From Hallerella sp963629575 (GTDB taxonomy: Bacteria; Fibrobacterota; Fibrobacteria; Fibrobacterales; Fibrobacteraceae), in contig CAVGIM010000005.1 in the NCBI GenBank assembly GCA_963629575.1, forward strand, positions 1-64,000: DNA of 64,000 bases, written 5' to 3'. Made by a program: the position numbers and the translations under genes. This document shows, one piece after another, positions 8,041-17,398 of this stretch (positions are counted from its first letter, which is position 1; each line of letters opens with the position of its first letter). The notes under the pieces were generated by a model. It was not told the DNA's origin. It was given only the letters and a program-made list of their open reading frames with translations, and did no database searches.

Positions 8041-9393
8041 ATGACCGGGAGCAGGCTTTTTCTCGCCGCAACGCTTTTCGCCATCGCGGCGTACCTGTCC
8101 GGATGCTCGACCGATACCGTCGCGCCGGATGTCCAGGTTTCTTCGAAGGCGAGCAAGGAATTCCAGTTCAACTATTCCTTCCTCTATTACTATTACTACA
8201 AGGCCGCGGAAGAACTCGAAGATTCCGACACCTATCTGGAAAGTCCAGCGACAGCGCTCATCAACGAAAAGTATGCGGACGTTGCGGATGTCATCGTCAT
8301 GTACGCTTCGATGTCGGATCCTCTCACGAAATACTACCCCCGCGCCTTTTATTCCGCAATATCTTCGGCCATCGAAGAATCGGATACCGAGGACAAGTCT
8401 TTTGGCATGGAACTCGATTCGACGCTTCGGGTCAAGACCGTCTTTCGGGTCGGGCCGGCAGCCTCGGCGGGAATCTCGAAGGGAGACGTCATTCTTGCGC
8501 TCGACAGCGTTTCGCTCGACGGGAGCGATTCCCTGTACAAGTCGATTCTCGAGGCGAAAAAAGATTCCTTTTCCTTTACCGTCCAGCGCGACGACGATAC
8601 GCTTTCCTTTGAAATGACAAGGACGACAGTTGCCTCGCCGACGGTATTTCTCGATTCCGCGGAGAACATCCCGATAATCCGCGTGACGGAATTCGTCGGA
8701 CGGACAAACGGGTTCGACTCCGACGGAACGGCCCTGGAATTCGAAGAGGCGCTCGAAGAGACCAAGGGCGCCGAATCGACGGTCCTCGACTTGCGTGGAA
8801 ACGGCGGCGGAACGGTGAACCTTTGCGAACGCATGGCCAAGGCGGTTCTCCGACGCGGCGATACGGTCATCGTCGAAAGAAAGTGGGGCTACGAGAAAGG
8901 GCGCAGGGATTCGTCCGAGCAGGCCGTCATCGCCGAAAAGGATGGAATCGGCGCCGGAAGATATTACGTGATGATGCTCGACAGCGGCAGCGCAAGCTGC
9001 ACGGAACTCTTTGCCGCAGCACTCGCTTCGAACCTAAAGGCTCCCGTCGTCGGGACCAATTCCTTCGGAAAGGGAATCGGGCAGACATACGTGACAACGC
9101 CAGACAGCGCGTTCGGCATCGCGACATCCATCCTCTTTCTCGACAAGGACTTCCTGAGCTATCACCGCTACGGGTTCGAACCGGACTTTTACGCCGCCGA
9201 CGCGGATTCCGCGCTAGCGAAGGCGGTTGAACTGGCAAGCGAAAGGACGTTCCGGCGGACCGCGGGGTACAGTTCCCAGGTCCAGCCCTACTGGAGTTCC
9301 GCAAAGAGCAAGCGGCAAGAGACTTTCTCCCCGGCAGAGGCTCTCCGCGAACTCAAGCGCGGAATGGCCGTTCGAAAAATTTCAGGGCCTTGA
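8041..9393 (+). CDS. S41 (C-terminal processing) peptidase lipoprotein
   Basis: 450-residue exported lipoprotein (lipobox YLSGC) combining a PDZ domain (about residues 120-190, with AGISKGDVILALD) and an S41 peptidase domain. VLDLRGNGGG forms the conserved loop. The catalytic pair is visible: Ser319 in SGSASCTE and Lys344 in SFGKG, 25 residues apart as in E. coli Prc. Likely trims periplasmic or outer-membrane proteins. Only 4 nt separate it from the LRR gene and no clear ribosome site is present, suggesting coupled translation. Its 3' end overlaps the convergent M23 gene by 12 nt. Confidence 0.85.
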   Translation: MTGSRLFLAATLFAIAAYLSGCSTDTVAPDVQVSSKASKEFQFNYSFLYYYYYKAAEELEDSDTYLESPATALINEKYADVADVIVMYASMSDPLTKYYPRAFYSAISSAIEESDTEDKSFGMELDSTLRVKTVFRVGPAASAGISKGDVILALDSVSLDGSDSLYKSILEAKKDSFSFTVQRDDDTLSFEMTRTTVASPTVFLDSAENIPIIRVTEFVGRTNGFDSDGTALEFEEALEETKGAESTVLDLRGNGGGTVNLCERMAKAVLRRGDTVIVERKWGYEKGRRDSSEQAVIAEKDGIGAGRYYVMMLDSGSASCTELFAAALASNLKAPVVGTNSFGKGIGQTYVTTPDSAFGIATSILFLDKDFLSYHRYGFEPDFYAADADSALAKAVELASERTFRRTAGYSSQVQPYWSSAKSKRQETFSPAEALRELKRGMAVRKISGP

Positions 9394-10707
9394 AACGACC
9401 CGTTGCCGAACCTTCACCGTGGAGCCTTCGATTGCCTGCGGTTCGGCGGATTCGGTCTTCTGGATTTCTTCCCGGATCTTCGCAACCTGCCCTTGCAGGC
9501 GAGAGAGGCGTTCTCCCGTAAGCTTTGGCGTCGCAATCATCGTCTTGGATTTCGGGTTGATCCATTTTCCATGGGCATCCTTGAACCCGAGGTGAAGATG
9601 CGGCCCCGTACTGCGGCCCGTGCTTCCTACGCGTCCAATGATCTGTCCGCCCATGACGCTTTGCCCGACCCCTACACCGCGCGAATTCAAGTGCATGTAG
9701 TAGCTGACCGAATTGTCCGCATGGCGAATCGCTATCTTGTTGCCGCTCGCGTCGTCATAGCCGGAAACGACAACCTTTCCCTTTGCCACCGCATAGACCG
9801 GCGAACCTTTGGGACTGCCGTAATCGATGCCGCTGTGCATCTTGCGCTTTCCCGTAATCGGATGGATTCTCGAACCGAAAGGGCTCGTGACGTGCAGCCT
9901 ATCGAGCGGATAGCGAAGCCCGTTGAAAATCAGAGCTTCGCCGCTTGCCGTATAGTGGGCGTTGTAAGAGCTCTTTGGGTCATCCTCCTCGTACAGAAAA
10001 GCTTCGTGATGCCCGACCGTTCTGCCTTCGAATTCGGCGTAGAGCACCTTGCCCGAAATCCATACGCTGTCCCGGTAAAACGATTCTTCGAGCATGATGC
10101 GGAAACGGTCCCCGGCCTGGACGCTCGAAAAGGGAATCTTGCACTGGAGAACCCCGGCGACAACACCCGACATTCGGGCCGGAATTCCCACCGAAAGAAG
10201 CGTGCCGTGCAGCGTCCCTCCCGAAAGGATCGTTCCTTCGAACACCGACTGCTTGACAACCAGCGGCTTGGACACAAGCCGATATTCCCAAGTTTCCCCG
10301 GGAAGATTTCGAAGCAGCAGATGCACCGTAGCCGGATTCGGGGAATAGCGAAAGACCCGAACGTTTCCCGCCGAATCGCGCGCCACGTGAAACGCCTGGC
10401 CTACCCGCAAGTTCGAAAGCTCCACGCTGTCCTGAATGGCCAACACGATAGACCGCCGATCGTCAAAACGGACCTGGAGCCTATCCAAGACCTGGTAAAG
10501 CCCCTCGCCCGGCTGGACCGTATCGCTCAGGACAGAAAGGGACGGCAGACGGTTGCGCTCGAACGAAGCGCGGTCCGATTCGATTCGGGAAAGTTCCGCC
10601 CTTAGCGAATCGGCCTGCAAGGAAAGCGTCTCGAATCGCCCTTCTCCGCAAGCTGCGCAAAGGAATATGGCGAGAGACAGGAATAGACAGCAAGGAAAAC
10701 GTTCCAT
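9382..10707 (-). CDS. M23 peptidase lipoprotein (murein hydrolase)
   Basis: 441-residue lipoprotein (signal ending FLCAAC) with a C-terminal LytM/M23 zinc peptidase domain. Metal and catalytic residues are in place: His291 and Asp295 in HSGID, and the HLH pair at 370-372. The middle part resembles the OapA/LysM-adjacent regions of MepM-like endopeptidases. Role: cleaving peptidoglycan cross-links in the periplasm. A TTG four codons upstream is possible, but the ATG gives a better signal peptide. There is almost no Shine-Dalgarno; the FKBP terminator ends only about 10 nt upstream. Confidence 0.87.
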   Translation of the reverse strand: MERFPCCLFLSLAIFLCAACGEGRFETLSLQADSLRAELSRIESDRASFERNRLPSLSVLSDTVQPGEGLYQVLDRLQVRFDDRRSIVLAIQDSVELSNLRVGQAFHVARDSAGNVRVFRYSPNPATVHLLLRNLPGETWEYRLVSKPLVVKQSVFEGTILSGGTLHGTLLSVGIPARMSGVVAGVLQCKIPFSSVQAGDRFRIMLEESFYRDSVWISGKVLYAEFEGRTVGHHEAFLYEEDDPKSSYNAHYTASGEALIFNGLRYPLDRLHVTSPFGSRIHPITGKRKMHSGIDYGSPKGSPVYAVAKGKVVVSGYDDASGNKIAIRHADNSVSYYMHLNSRGVGVGQSVMGGQIIGRVGSTGRSTGPHLHLGFKDAHGKWINPKSKTMIATPKLTGERLSRLQGQVAKIREEIQKTESAEPQAIEGSTVKVRQRVVSRP

Positions 10708-10716
10708 CTTATAACG

Positions 10717-10739
10717 CAAAAAGCCCGCCGAAAGCGGGC
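10717..10739 (-). terminator. Terminator after the FKBP gene
   Basis: GCCCGC / GCGGGC stem with a CGAAA loop, followed on the minus strand by five Ts. Its T-run touches the start region of the next gene. Confidence 0.8.
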
Positions 10740-10757
10740 CGTTCTAAAAAAGGTTCA

Positions 10758-11495
10758 TTATTTTTTGGCAGAATCCGGAGCCTTGACCGAGAGCAGCTCC
10801 ACTTCGAACTCGAGAACGCTGTTTCCCGGAATCATCGGGGGACGTCCGTATACGCCATAAGCGAGTTCGCTCGGAATCCAGGCGACAACCTTTCCGCCGA
10901 CCTTCATCAGCTTGAGAAGTTCCGTCCAGCCGGGAATGACGGCGCGAACCGGGAATTCCGCCGGCTGGCCACGCTTGACGGAACTGTCAAATTCGGAACC
11001 GTCCAGGAGCTTGCCTGTGTAGTGGACGGAAACCGTCGAAGAATCGTTCGGGGTTTCTCCCGCGCCTTCGGCTATCACCTTGTACTGGAGACCGCTTGCC
11101 GTGACGACGACGCCTTCGGCGGTCTTGTTCTTCGAAAGAAACGCGACGCCTTCTTCCAGGGTTTTCGCGTTTGCGATGCTGTCCTTCTTTTTCCGTTCCG
11201 CCTGGATGTTGGCGGAGAAGTCGTTCAGAACGACCTTCACCAAGGAATCCGAAAGCAGATACTTTGCGCTGTCCTGGTTGTAGTGTTCGACAAAAGCCTG
11301 CTTGAAAACCTCCAGGTCCAAGTCAATGGAGTCGCGGGCGACCAGCTGGGCGTGCGCCTGCATTCCAAAGATAGAGCCCAGCGCGTAGCTGACCTTTTCC
11401 TTTTCCGTCACAAGCGAAGTTTTTCGAGCGGAGCCGATTTCGTTGCAACCGACAAAAAACGCGGCGCAGAGACCAAGAGCAATCAGTTTTTTCAT
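10758..11495 (-). CDS. FKBP-type peptidyl-prolyl isomerase lipoprotein
   Basis: 245-residue lipoprotein (lipobox FFVGC) of the FkpA/Mip type. It has a helical N-terminal dimerisation region (KVSYALGSIFGMQ) and a C-terminal FKBP domain (VSVHYTGKLLDGSEFDSS, VIPGWTELLKLMKVGGK, AYG, PGNSVLEFEVELL). It should assist folding of exported proteins in the periplasm. The second ATG (11495) is chosen because AAGGA lies 5 nt before it and overlaps the upstream ATG at 11501. A TATCTTAA element at 11529-11536 (minus) is the likely -10. Confidence 0.9.
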   Translation of the reverse strand: MKKLIALGLCAAFFVGCNEIGSARKTSLVTEKEKVSYALGSIFGMQAHAQLVARDSIDLDLEVFKQAFVEHYNQDSAKYLLSDSLVKVVLNDFSANIQAERKKKDSIANAKTLEEGVAFLSKNKTAEGVVVTASGLQYKVIAEGAGETPNDSSTVSVHYTGKLLDGSEFDSSVKRGQPAEFPVRAVIPGWTELLKLMKVGGKVVAWIPSELAYGVYGRPPMIPGNSVLEFEVELLSVKAPDSAKK

Positions 11496-11654
11496 AACCA
11501 TCCTTATGGGTAAAAAGTCTATTTGTCGTTAAGATAAAAATTTTCATGCCCGAAAAAAACAGGGAAATGTCCTTTTTCGGTAAAAACCGGGCATTCCATT
11601 TTGCAATCGTTCGGTTGCAGGAAACTTCCGGGACTTTTCATAGCGTTTATTTTT

Positions 11655-11954
11655 ATGCATCATACACGAAAAGTCCAGTACGCCCTGAGCAAGACGCTTA
11701 TCAAGTGGCGCATCGAAAAGCGTTTGAGCCAAGAACAGCTAGCGACGCGAAGCGGACTTTCGAGGCAATACCTATCCCGGCTTGAAGCCTGCAAGCAGCT
11801 TCCCCGACTGGATTCCCTGCTGCAGATTCTCGTTCCCCTGGGAAAGAGTTTCGCCGATCTGGGCATTTCGCTGGATTCCTACCTTTTGGAATCGGATGGA
11901 AACGACTCCTTGCGGATAGTTGCCGAAAAAGGGCCGTTCTGGGAAGAAAAATAG
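11655..11954 (+). CDS. XRE-family HTH regulator
   Basis: About 99 residues. A compact Cro/CI-type helix-turn-helix occupies residues 13-65 (LSQEQLATRSGLSRQYLSRLEACKQ). The 30-residue tail has no recognisable ligand domain, so it may be little more than a DNA-binding module. Start placed at ATG 11655 because upstream sequence reads as non-coding; no clear ribosome site is seen. It lies alone between the FKBP gene (divergent) and the Zn peptidase, 75 nt apart. Target unknown. Confidence 0.75.
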   Translation: MHHTRKVQYALSKTLIKWRIEKRLSQEQLATRSGLSRQYLSRLEACKQLPRLDSLLQILVPLGKSFADLGISLDSYLLESDGNDSLRIVAEKGPFWEEK

Positions 11955-12029
11955 CCCAAAAACGGGGGCATGCGTTCTTTTTTTTCTTTATTTTGTGTAA
12001 TTTGTGAGAGCAAACAGGAGATTTTGCCG

Positions 12030-12749
12030 ATGATGTTCGATCCTCTCTATATGGGCATTTTGCTCGTCACGCTTCTCGTTTCCGGCGCCGTCTCGGCTCT
12101 GGTCAACGCCCGGTTCAAGGCCGGGCAAAAAGTACAGATTCGAAGCGGTCTCACCGGTGCGGAAGTCGCCTCCGCAATTCTCGCCGATGCGGGAATCTAT
12201 GACGTGCGAATCCGCGAAACGAGCGGTTTTCTCTCGGATTACTACAACCCGATGGACAAGACGCTGAATCTTTCGCGCGACGTCTATCACGGGCGCAGCG
12301 CAAGCTCCGCGGGAGTCGCCGCGCACGAAGTCGGGCACGCCATCCAGCACGCCCAGAACTATTTTCCGATGTGGCTCCGCTCGCTTATCGTTCCGGCGGC
12401 GAACATCGGTTCGAATTTCGGCCCGTGGATAGTTATCCTGGGAATCATCCTGATGTCCGCCGGGAAAATGGCCATGGGACAGAATATCGCGATTGTCGGC
12501 GTGGTTCTTTTCGGAATCGCGACGCTTTTCACCCTTGTCACCGTTCCCGTCGAATTTGACGCCTCGTCGCGCGCAAAGAAATGCCTGGCGCGGCTGAACA
12601 TTCTCGCTCCGGGCAAAGAACGCGATGTCGTAGCGGGAGTGCTTTTCGCGGCCGGGCTCACCTACGTCGCGGCGGCGATTTCCTCCATCATGCAGCTTCT
12701 CTACTGGGCGCTTCGCGCAGGGCTTCTCGGCGGAAGGAGAAACGACTGA
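12030..12749 (+). CDS. Zinc membrane metallopeptidase (YugP-like)
   Basis: 239-residue membrane protein of the Zn_peptidase_2 family (PF04298). The zinc motif HEVGHAIQH is intact, three hydrophobic helices follow, and VEFDASSRAKK supplies the conserved downstream acidic residues. Physiological substrates of this family are not established. AGGAG stands 9 nt before ATG 12030, which favours this start over the upstream in-frame codon. Its stop overlaps the next ATG (TGATG), so it is co-translated with the small downstream gene. Confidence 0.88.
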   Translation: MMFDPLYMGILLVTLLVSGAVSALVNARFKAGQKVQIRSGLTGAEVASAILADAGIYDVRIRETSGFLSDYYNPMDKTLNLSRDVYHGRSASSAGVAAHEVGHAIQHAQNYFPMWLRSLIVPAANIGSNFGPWIVILGIILMSAGKMAMGQNIAIVGVVLFGIATLFTLVTVPVEFDASSRAKKCLARLNILAPGKERDVVAGVLFAAGLTYVAAAISSIMQLLYWALRAGLLGGRRND

Positions 12750-13027
12750 TGGCGCAGACGCTCGAAGTCGAATGTCCGCTTTGCCACGGCACCCTGGTTA
12801 TCGACAGGGATTCGGGAAAAGTCATCGAACATCGGGAGTTTAAAAAGGAAAAGCCTTCCTTGGAGAACTTTCTAAAAAGCGAAAAGACACGCACCGCGGA
12901 TCTCGACAGGAAATTCGCCGAAGCGAGAGAAAAGGAAAAAAACAGGCTCTCAGAAATCGAAAAGAAATTCGAAGCGGCAAAGAACAACCCGAACCTGAAA
13001 GAGCCGCCAAGGCTCGAATGGGATTAA
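12749..13027 (+). CDS. Small CxxC protein, function unknown
   Basis: 92 residues. The N-terminus has a single zinc-ribbon-like knuckle (CPLCHG, residues 8-13); the rest is a highly charged, probably helical segment rich in Lys and Glu (residues 35-85). I recognise no family. It starts inside the stop codon of the Zn peptidase, with AAGGAGA 6-7 nt upstream, and overlaps the convergent scpA 3' end by 4 nt. Real gene by context; role unknown. Confidence 0.7.
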   Translation: MAQTLEVECPLCHGTLVIDRDSGKVIEHREFKKEKPSLENFLKSEKTRTADLDRKFAEAREKEKNRLSEIEKKFEAAKNNPNLKEPPRLEWD

Positions 13028-14196
13028 TCTTCCGGATAACCGCTCCCCGGATTTTCTGGATTTTCCTCTTCCGCTGCGGAATCCGCGGCGGAATTTTCTG
13101 TCGGTTCGATATTTTCGGCGAGGCTCGCTTCGATTTCCGCGCTTTCCACGGTTTCCGCCGCCTCTTCAAGCGCTTGCGCTTCCTGTTCGACAGGCGGTTC
13201 GGCGGGCTGCGAAAGTTCCGCTTCGAGAGTCTTGAAATCCAGATTTCCGGAAAGCAGCGCGTTCAGGTCTTCCGCGCCAACGCTCTTTCCCTGCGAAACA
13301 AGGGCGGAAACGGTCCGCAGAGCCACATCCAGAGGAACCTCCCGTTCGCTTGAATTTTCGGCTTGCAGGATCTCGCGTTCGCGGAGCTTTTCGACGATGC
13401 CCGCCTTGAACTCGCGTTCCGGCTCATAGATACGCGTTTCGTTCGCCATTTCCTCGGCAAATTCCTGGTTGTCCTTTTTGCGATAGATCCAGATGGCTCC
13501 GAAAAGTTCGCTCTGGCGAAAGACGACTTCGTCCGTCTTTATCATTTCCATCAGCGCCATGAACGTTACCACGGTGACGATGGGAAGCGGATCGCGTCCG
13601 AGAAGGTCTTCAAACAGGACGCGCCCATCCCTGCGGAGAGTGTTCGAAATAAACTGCTGTCTATCCTCGATCGTCACGTCGTCCAGTTCGATATGGTGGA
13701 CATTTTCGCTCCCGCGGGTTTTCAGCATCTTCTGGTAGGCGCGAAACAGTTGCCATACGTTCGCATCGGCGAGAGTATCCTCTTCGCTTTCCGTCTTTTC
13801 GAGACGTCCCCGGTAGCAAGCGCCGAAATTGAGGCCTTCCATTTCCTGCATTTCTTTCGCCACTTGCTTGTATCGCTGGTATTCGAGCATCTGCCGAATG
13901 AACTCTTCCCGCGAGATGTCAATCTGTTCCTCGTCTTCGACCGTGCGCTCGTCCTTCGGCAACAGTTCGCGCGTTTTCATGGCCATGAGACGGCTCGCCA
14001 TGACGAGGAAGTCGCCTGCCTGCGAAAGATCCATCTGCGAGAGATTCTTGATCCAGGCGAGATACTGGTCCGCGATTTCGGCAATCGAAATGTCCGTGAT
14101 CTTGACTTCGCTCTGCTGCACCAGGTACAGCAAGAGATCCATCGGGCCTTCGAACGCTCCGATGTGAACTTCGTAGGATTCGGAAATATCCGTCAT
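13024..14196 (-). CDS. scpA: Segregation and condensation protein A
   Basis: 390-residue kleisin of the Smc-ScpAB condensin. The N-terminal signature is clear (FEGPMDLLLYLVQQ, ISIAEIADQYL), as is the C-terminal winged-helix region (VTFMALMEMIK, FGAIWIY). The protein is far longer than the usual roughly 250 residues: an acidic Ala/Glu-rich tail fills about residues 270-390. No scpB or smc is in the window. It starts 6 nt after glmS, so it is likely in the glmM-glmS transcript. The 3' end overlaps its convergent neighbour by 4 nt. Confidence 0.88.
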   Translation of the reverse strand: MTDISESYEVHIGAFEGPMDLLLYLVQQSEVKITDISIAEIADQYLAWIKNLSQMDLSQAGDFLVMASRLMAMKTRELLPKDERTVEDEEQIDISREEFIRQMLEYQRYKQVAKEMQEMEGLNFGACYRGRLEKTESEEDTLADANVWQLFRAYQKMLKTRGSENVHHIELDDVTIEDRQQFISNTLRRDGRVLFEDLLGRDPLPIVTVVTFMALMEMIKTDEVVFRQSELFGAIWIYRKKDNQEFAEEMANETRIYEPEREFKAGIVEKLREREILQAENSSEREVPLDVALRTVSALVSQGKSVGAEDLNALLSGNLDFKTLEAELSQPAEPPVEQEAQALEEAAETVESAEIEASLAENIEPTENSAADSAAEEENPENPGSGYPED

Positions 14197-14202
14197 GGGA
14201 AA

Positions 14203-16035
14203 CTATTCCACCGTCACGCTTTTGGCGAGATTTCGCGGCTGATCGACATCGTTTCCGCGAAGGACCGCGATGTGATAGGCGAGCAGCTGGAGCGGAATGC
14301 ACGAGACAAGCGGCATAAGCATCGGGTTTATCTTGGGGACAAAGATGATGTCGTCCGCAAACTCGGAAAGCTCGGTGCAGTCGGGAGTCGTCACGGCAAC
14401 GATTCGCCCCCCGCGCGCCTTGATTTCCCGAACGTTCGAAAGGACCTTGTCAAAGAGACTGTCCTTTGGAGCGATCACGACGACGGGCATGTTTTCGTCA
14501 ATGAGCGCGATCGGACCGTGCTTCATCTCGGCGGCGGGATAGCCTTCCGCGTGGATGTAGCTTATCTCCTTCAACTTGAGAGCGCCTTCCATGGCGACGG
14601 GATAGTTGTAATGACGTCCGAGATAGAGGAAATTGTTCGCATGGACATATTTCCCGGCGATGGTTCGAATCTTTTCGGAAAGCTTTAGGGTTTCCTCGAC
14701 AAATTCCGGGATGTTCGAAATGGCGCGGGCGAATTCGATTCCCTGTTCCGCCGAGACGCGACGTTCCCGTCCGAGGAGAAGCGCTATCATCGCAAGGACC
14801 GTCACCTGCGACGTAAACGCCTTTGTGCTCGCCACGCCGATTTCCGGCCCGGCATGCAGATAGACTCCGCCATCGCTTTCGCGGGCAATCGTCGAACCGA
14901 CCGCATTGCAGATTCCGAGTACCGTGGCGCCTTTCGTTTTCGCTTCGCGAAGAGCGGCAAGCGTATCGGCCGTCTCTCCGGACTGCGAAATGACAAGTAC
15001 AAGAGTCCCAGGCTTGATGATCGGGTTGCGGTAGCGGAACTCGGAAGCGTATTCGACTTCGACCGGTACGCCTGCCAAGTCTTCAATCAGATATTCCCCG
15101 ACCATGCCCGCATAGTAGCTCGTTCCGCAGGCGGTTATGATGATGCGGTTCAGGTTGCGAAGTTCCAGCCGATTCGCGTCAAGACCGGCGAGCTTTGCCG
15201 ACCCGTCGGCCAAAAGCAGACGCCCTCGCATCGTATTGCGAAGCGCTTCGGGCTGCTCGAAGATTTCCTTGAGCATAAAATGTTCAAAGCCGCCCTTGCT
15301 CGCCGCGTCCGCGTCAAAATCCACCTGTTCCACGCATCGGTTTACCAGATGGCTCGAAACCGTTACGATCTCATAGCCGTCGCGTTTCGCGATGACCACA
15401 TCGTCATCGTCTAGATAGACGACCTTTTGCGTATAATCGACAATGGCCGTCACGTCGCTTGCGAGAAAATATTCCCCGTTGCCGCCAAGCCCTAGAACCA
15501 GCGGACTTCCGCGGCGCGCTCCGACAAGGACATTCGGCTCGTCAGCGCAGAGGATCGCGAGTCCAAAGGTTCCTTCCAGCTTGTTCAGAGTCTCCAGGAC
15601 TGCGGCCTTGATGTCTCCATGGTAGAGTTTCGCAATCAGATGCGCAACGACTTCCGTATCTGTTTCGGAAACAAACTTTACCCCGTCCGCTTCCAGCTTT
15701 TTCTTGATTTGCGTGTAATTTTCGATGATGCCGTTGTGCACCACCATAATCTTTCCGTCGAAGCTCACCTGGGGATGCGCGTTCTTCTCCGTCGGAGCGC
15801 CATGAGTCGCCCAGCGCGTGTGCGCAATCCCGACTTGAGCCGAAAGGGGGTGCGACTTCAGCTTTTTTTCCAGCGAAGCGATCTTTCCCGTGGCCTTTTC
15901 CATTTCGAGCGTTCCGTCCGGATGGGATACAGCGACTCCCGACGAATCGTATCCGCGATATTCCAGGCGTTTTAATCCGCAGAGAAGAACGTTTACCGCA
16001 TCGCGATTTCCGATATAACCGACTATTCCGCACAT
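14203..16035 (-). CDS. glmS: Glucosamine-fructose-6-phosphate aminotransferase
   Basis: 610 residues, the full family length. Converts fructose-6-phosphate and glutamine to glucosamine-6-phosphate, the first step to UDP-GlcNAc. Cys2 of MCGIVGYIG is the glutaminase nucleophile after Met removal. RGYDSSG and HTRWATHG mark the N-terminal domain. Two SIS sugar-binding domains follow (SQSGETADT, EGALKLKEISY, and the C-terminal AKSVTVE). AGAGG is 5 nt before the ATG. It follows glmM by 9 nt. I see no glmS-ribozyme-like leader, as expected outside Firmicutes. Confidence 0.97.
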   Translation of the reverse strand: MCGIVGYIGNRDAVNVLLCGLKRLEYRGYDSSGVAVSHPDGTLEMEKATGKIASLEKKLKSHPLSAQVGIAHTRWATHGAPTEKNAHPQVSFDGKIMVVHNGIIENYTQIKKKLEADGVKFVSETDTEVVAHLIAKLYHGDIKAAVLETLNKLEGTFGLAILCADEPNVLVGARRGSPLVLGLGGNGEYFLASDVTAIVDYTQKVVYLDDDDVVIAKRDGYEIVTVSSHLVNRCVEQVDFDADAASKGGFEHFMLKEIFEQPEALRNTMRGRLLLADGSAKLAGLDANRLELRNLNRIIITACGTSYYAGMVGEYLIEDLAGVPVEVEYASEFRYRNPIIKPGTLVLVISQSGETADTLAALREAKTKGATVLGICNAVGSTIARESDGGVYLHAGPEIGVASTKAFTSQVTVLAMIALLLGRERRVSAEQGIEFARAISNIPEFVEETLKLSEKIRTIAGKYVHANNFLYLGRHYNYPVAMEGALKLKEISYIHAEGYPAAEMKHGPIALIDENMPVVVIAPKDSLFDKVLSNVREIKARGGRIVAVTTPDCTELSEFADDIIFVPKINPMLMPLVSCIPLQLLAYHIAVLRGNDVDQPRNLAKSVTVE

Positions 16036-16044
16036 ACCGACCTC

Positions 16045-17388
16045 TTAATGAATCTTCGCTTCGACTTTTGCACAGAGTTCTTCCGCTTCCGCTTCGGTCG
16101 GCGCCTCGGAAATGACGCGGATGACGGGTTCCGTATTCGACGCGCGGACATGGACAAAGCTTTTTCCCTTGCCAAGCCACAAACCGTCGCGCGTGTCCGC
16201 CATGTAGTCCGAAAACTCCCGCTTGACCTCGTCGAATACAGCCTGCACGGGCTTTTCCCCGAGCGGGAACTTTTTCTTCGGCATCGCGTATTGAGGGTGT
16301 TCCGCCTTGAACTTTTCCGGACCGCCTTCGTTTTCCGCCATCCACGAAAGGACAAGCGCCGCCGAGACAAGCGAATCGCGGCCATAATGAACCGCAGGCA
16401 AAATCACGCCGCCGTTGCCTTCGCCGCCGACAACGCATCCTTCCTGCATCATTTGCAGACTTACGTTCACTTCGCCAACTTTCGCACGGGAAAATCCGAC
16501 TCCGAACCTTTCCGCGACATCGGCGCTCATCCGCGACGTGGAAAGGTTTACGCACACGGGGCCTTTCTTTTTCGCAAGAACCGCTTCCGTCGCAATCGCC
16601 AGCGTATATTCTTCGCCGACAGCCGAGCCATTTCCATCGACCAGCGCACAGCGATCCGCATCCGGATCGAGAGCGAATCCTACGGCACAACCGTTTTCCC
16701 GAACAGCCTTTTCCAGGTCCTTCAGGTTCGAAGGAATCGGTTCCGGTCCGCGAGGGAAAGTGCCGTCCGGTTCACAGTGAACGCGCACCACGTCGCATCC
16801 GAGAGATTCAAGCAGTCGCGGAACGATGTGGGAACCCGCACCGTTTACGGCATCGATGGCGACCTTGAAGCGCCTTTCCCGAATTTTCGAAACATCCATG
16901 AACGGAATCGAAAGCGTCTCGTCAATATGGAAAGAGTCCGCATCTTCGAGCGCGTCGCAGGTTCCCATCTGTCGATAATCCGGATAGACGAACTTTCCCG
17001 AATCCGCAATGGCGAAAAGTTCCCTGACATCGTCCGGTCCAAGGAAAATTCCCTTCTGGTCGAGGAACTTGAGAGCGTTCCACTCCAGCGGATTGTGGCT
17101 CGCCGTCACGATGATTCCCGCATCGGCATGAAGCTTCAAAACAAAGAGTTCGACGCTCGGAGTTGTCGCAAGCCCCACATCGACGACATCGGCTCCTGCC
17201 AAGCGGCAAAGCCCGGAAACGAATGACGCTATCGCTTCTCCCGTCGGACGGCTGTCGCGCCCGATGACGACTTTTCGCGCACCGGTCACCTCCAAAAAAG
17301 CTTTTACATGATTCGTCAAGACTTGCGGAGTGAGCGTATCGCCGACAATTCCGCGGATTCCAGAAACAGAGCGCATTAAAACGGACAT
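16045..17388 (-). CDS. glmM: Phosphoglucosamine mutase / phosphohexomutase
   Basis: 447-residue alpha-D-phosphohexomutase. Four active-site loops are visible: TASHNP (phosphoserine), DPDADR (Mg2+), EGNGG (sugar) and RASNTEP (phosphate). Placement directly before glmS supports GlmM, which turns glucosamine-6-phosphate into glucosamine-1-phosphate; by sequence alone a phosphomannomutase or phosphoglucomutase is possible. AAGGT lies 7 nt before the ATG. A small inverted repeat (17399-17414) covers the ribosome site region, and TAATTTTA at 17411-17418 (minus) is the likely -10. Confidence 0.82.
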   Translation of the reverse strand: MSVLMRSVSGIRGIVGDTLTPQVLTNHVKAFLEVTGARKVVIGRDSRPTGEAIASFVSGLCRLAGADVVDVGLATTPSVELFVLKLHADAGIIVTASHNPLEWNALKFLDQKGIFLGPDDVRELFAIADSGKFVYPDYRQMGTCDALEDADSFHIDETLSIPFMDVSKIRERRFKVAIDAVNGAGSHIVPRLLESLGCDVVRVHCEPDGTFPRGPEPIPSNLKDLEKAVRENGCAVGFALDPDADRCALVDGNGSAVGEEYTLAIATEAVLAKKKGPVCVNLSTSRMSADVAERFGVGFSRAKVGEVNVSLQMMQEGCVVGGEGNGGVILPAVHYGRDSLVSAALVLSWMAENEGGPEKFKAEHPQYAMPKKKFPLGEKPVQAVFDEVKREFSDYMADTRDGLWLGKGKSFVHVRASNTEPVIRVISEAPTEAEAEELCAKVEAKIH

Positions 17389-17398
17389 AAATTTTACC

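Noticed and set aside
11655..12027. Toxin-antitoxin pair made by the XRE protein and a neighbour
   Set aside because: No small toxin-like ORF adjoins it; the next gene is a membrane peptidase with its own ribosome site.
16036..16044. glmS ribozyme before glmS
   Set aside because: Only 9 nt separate glmM and glmS, too short for the ribozyme.
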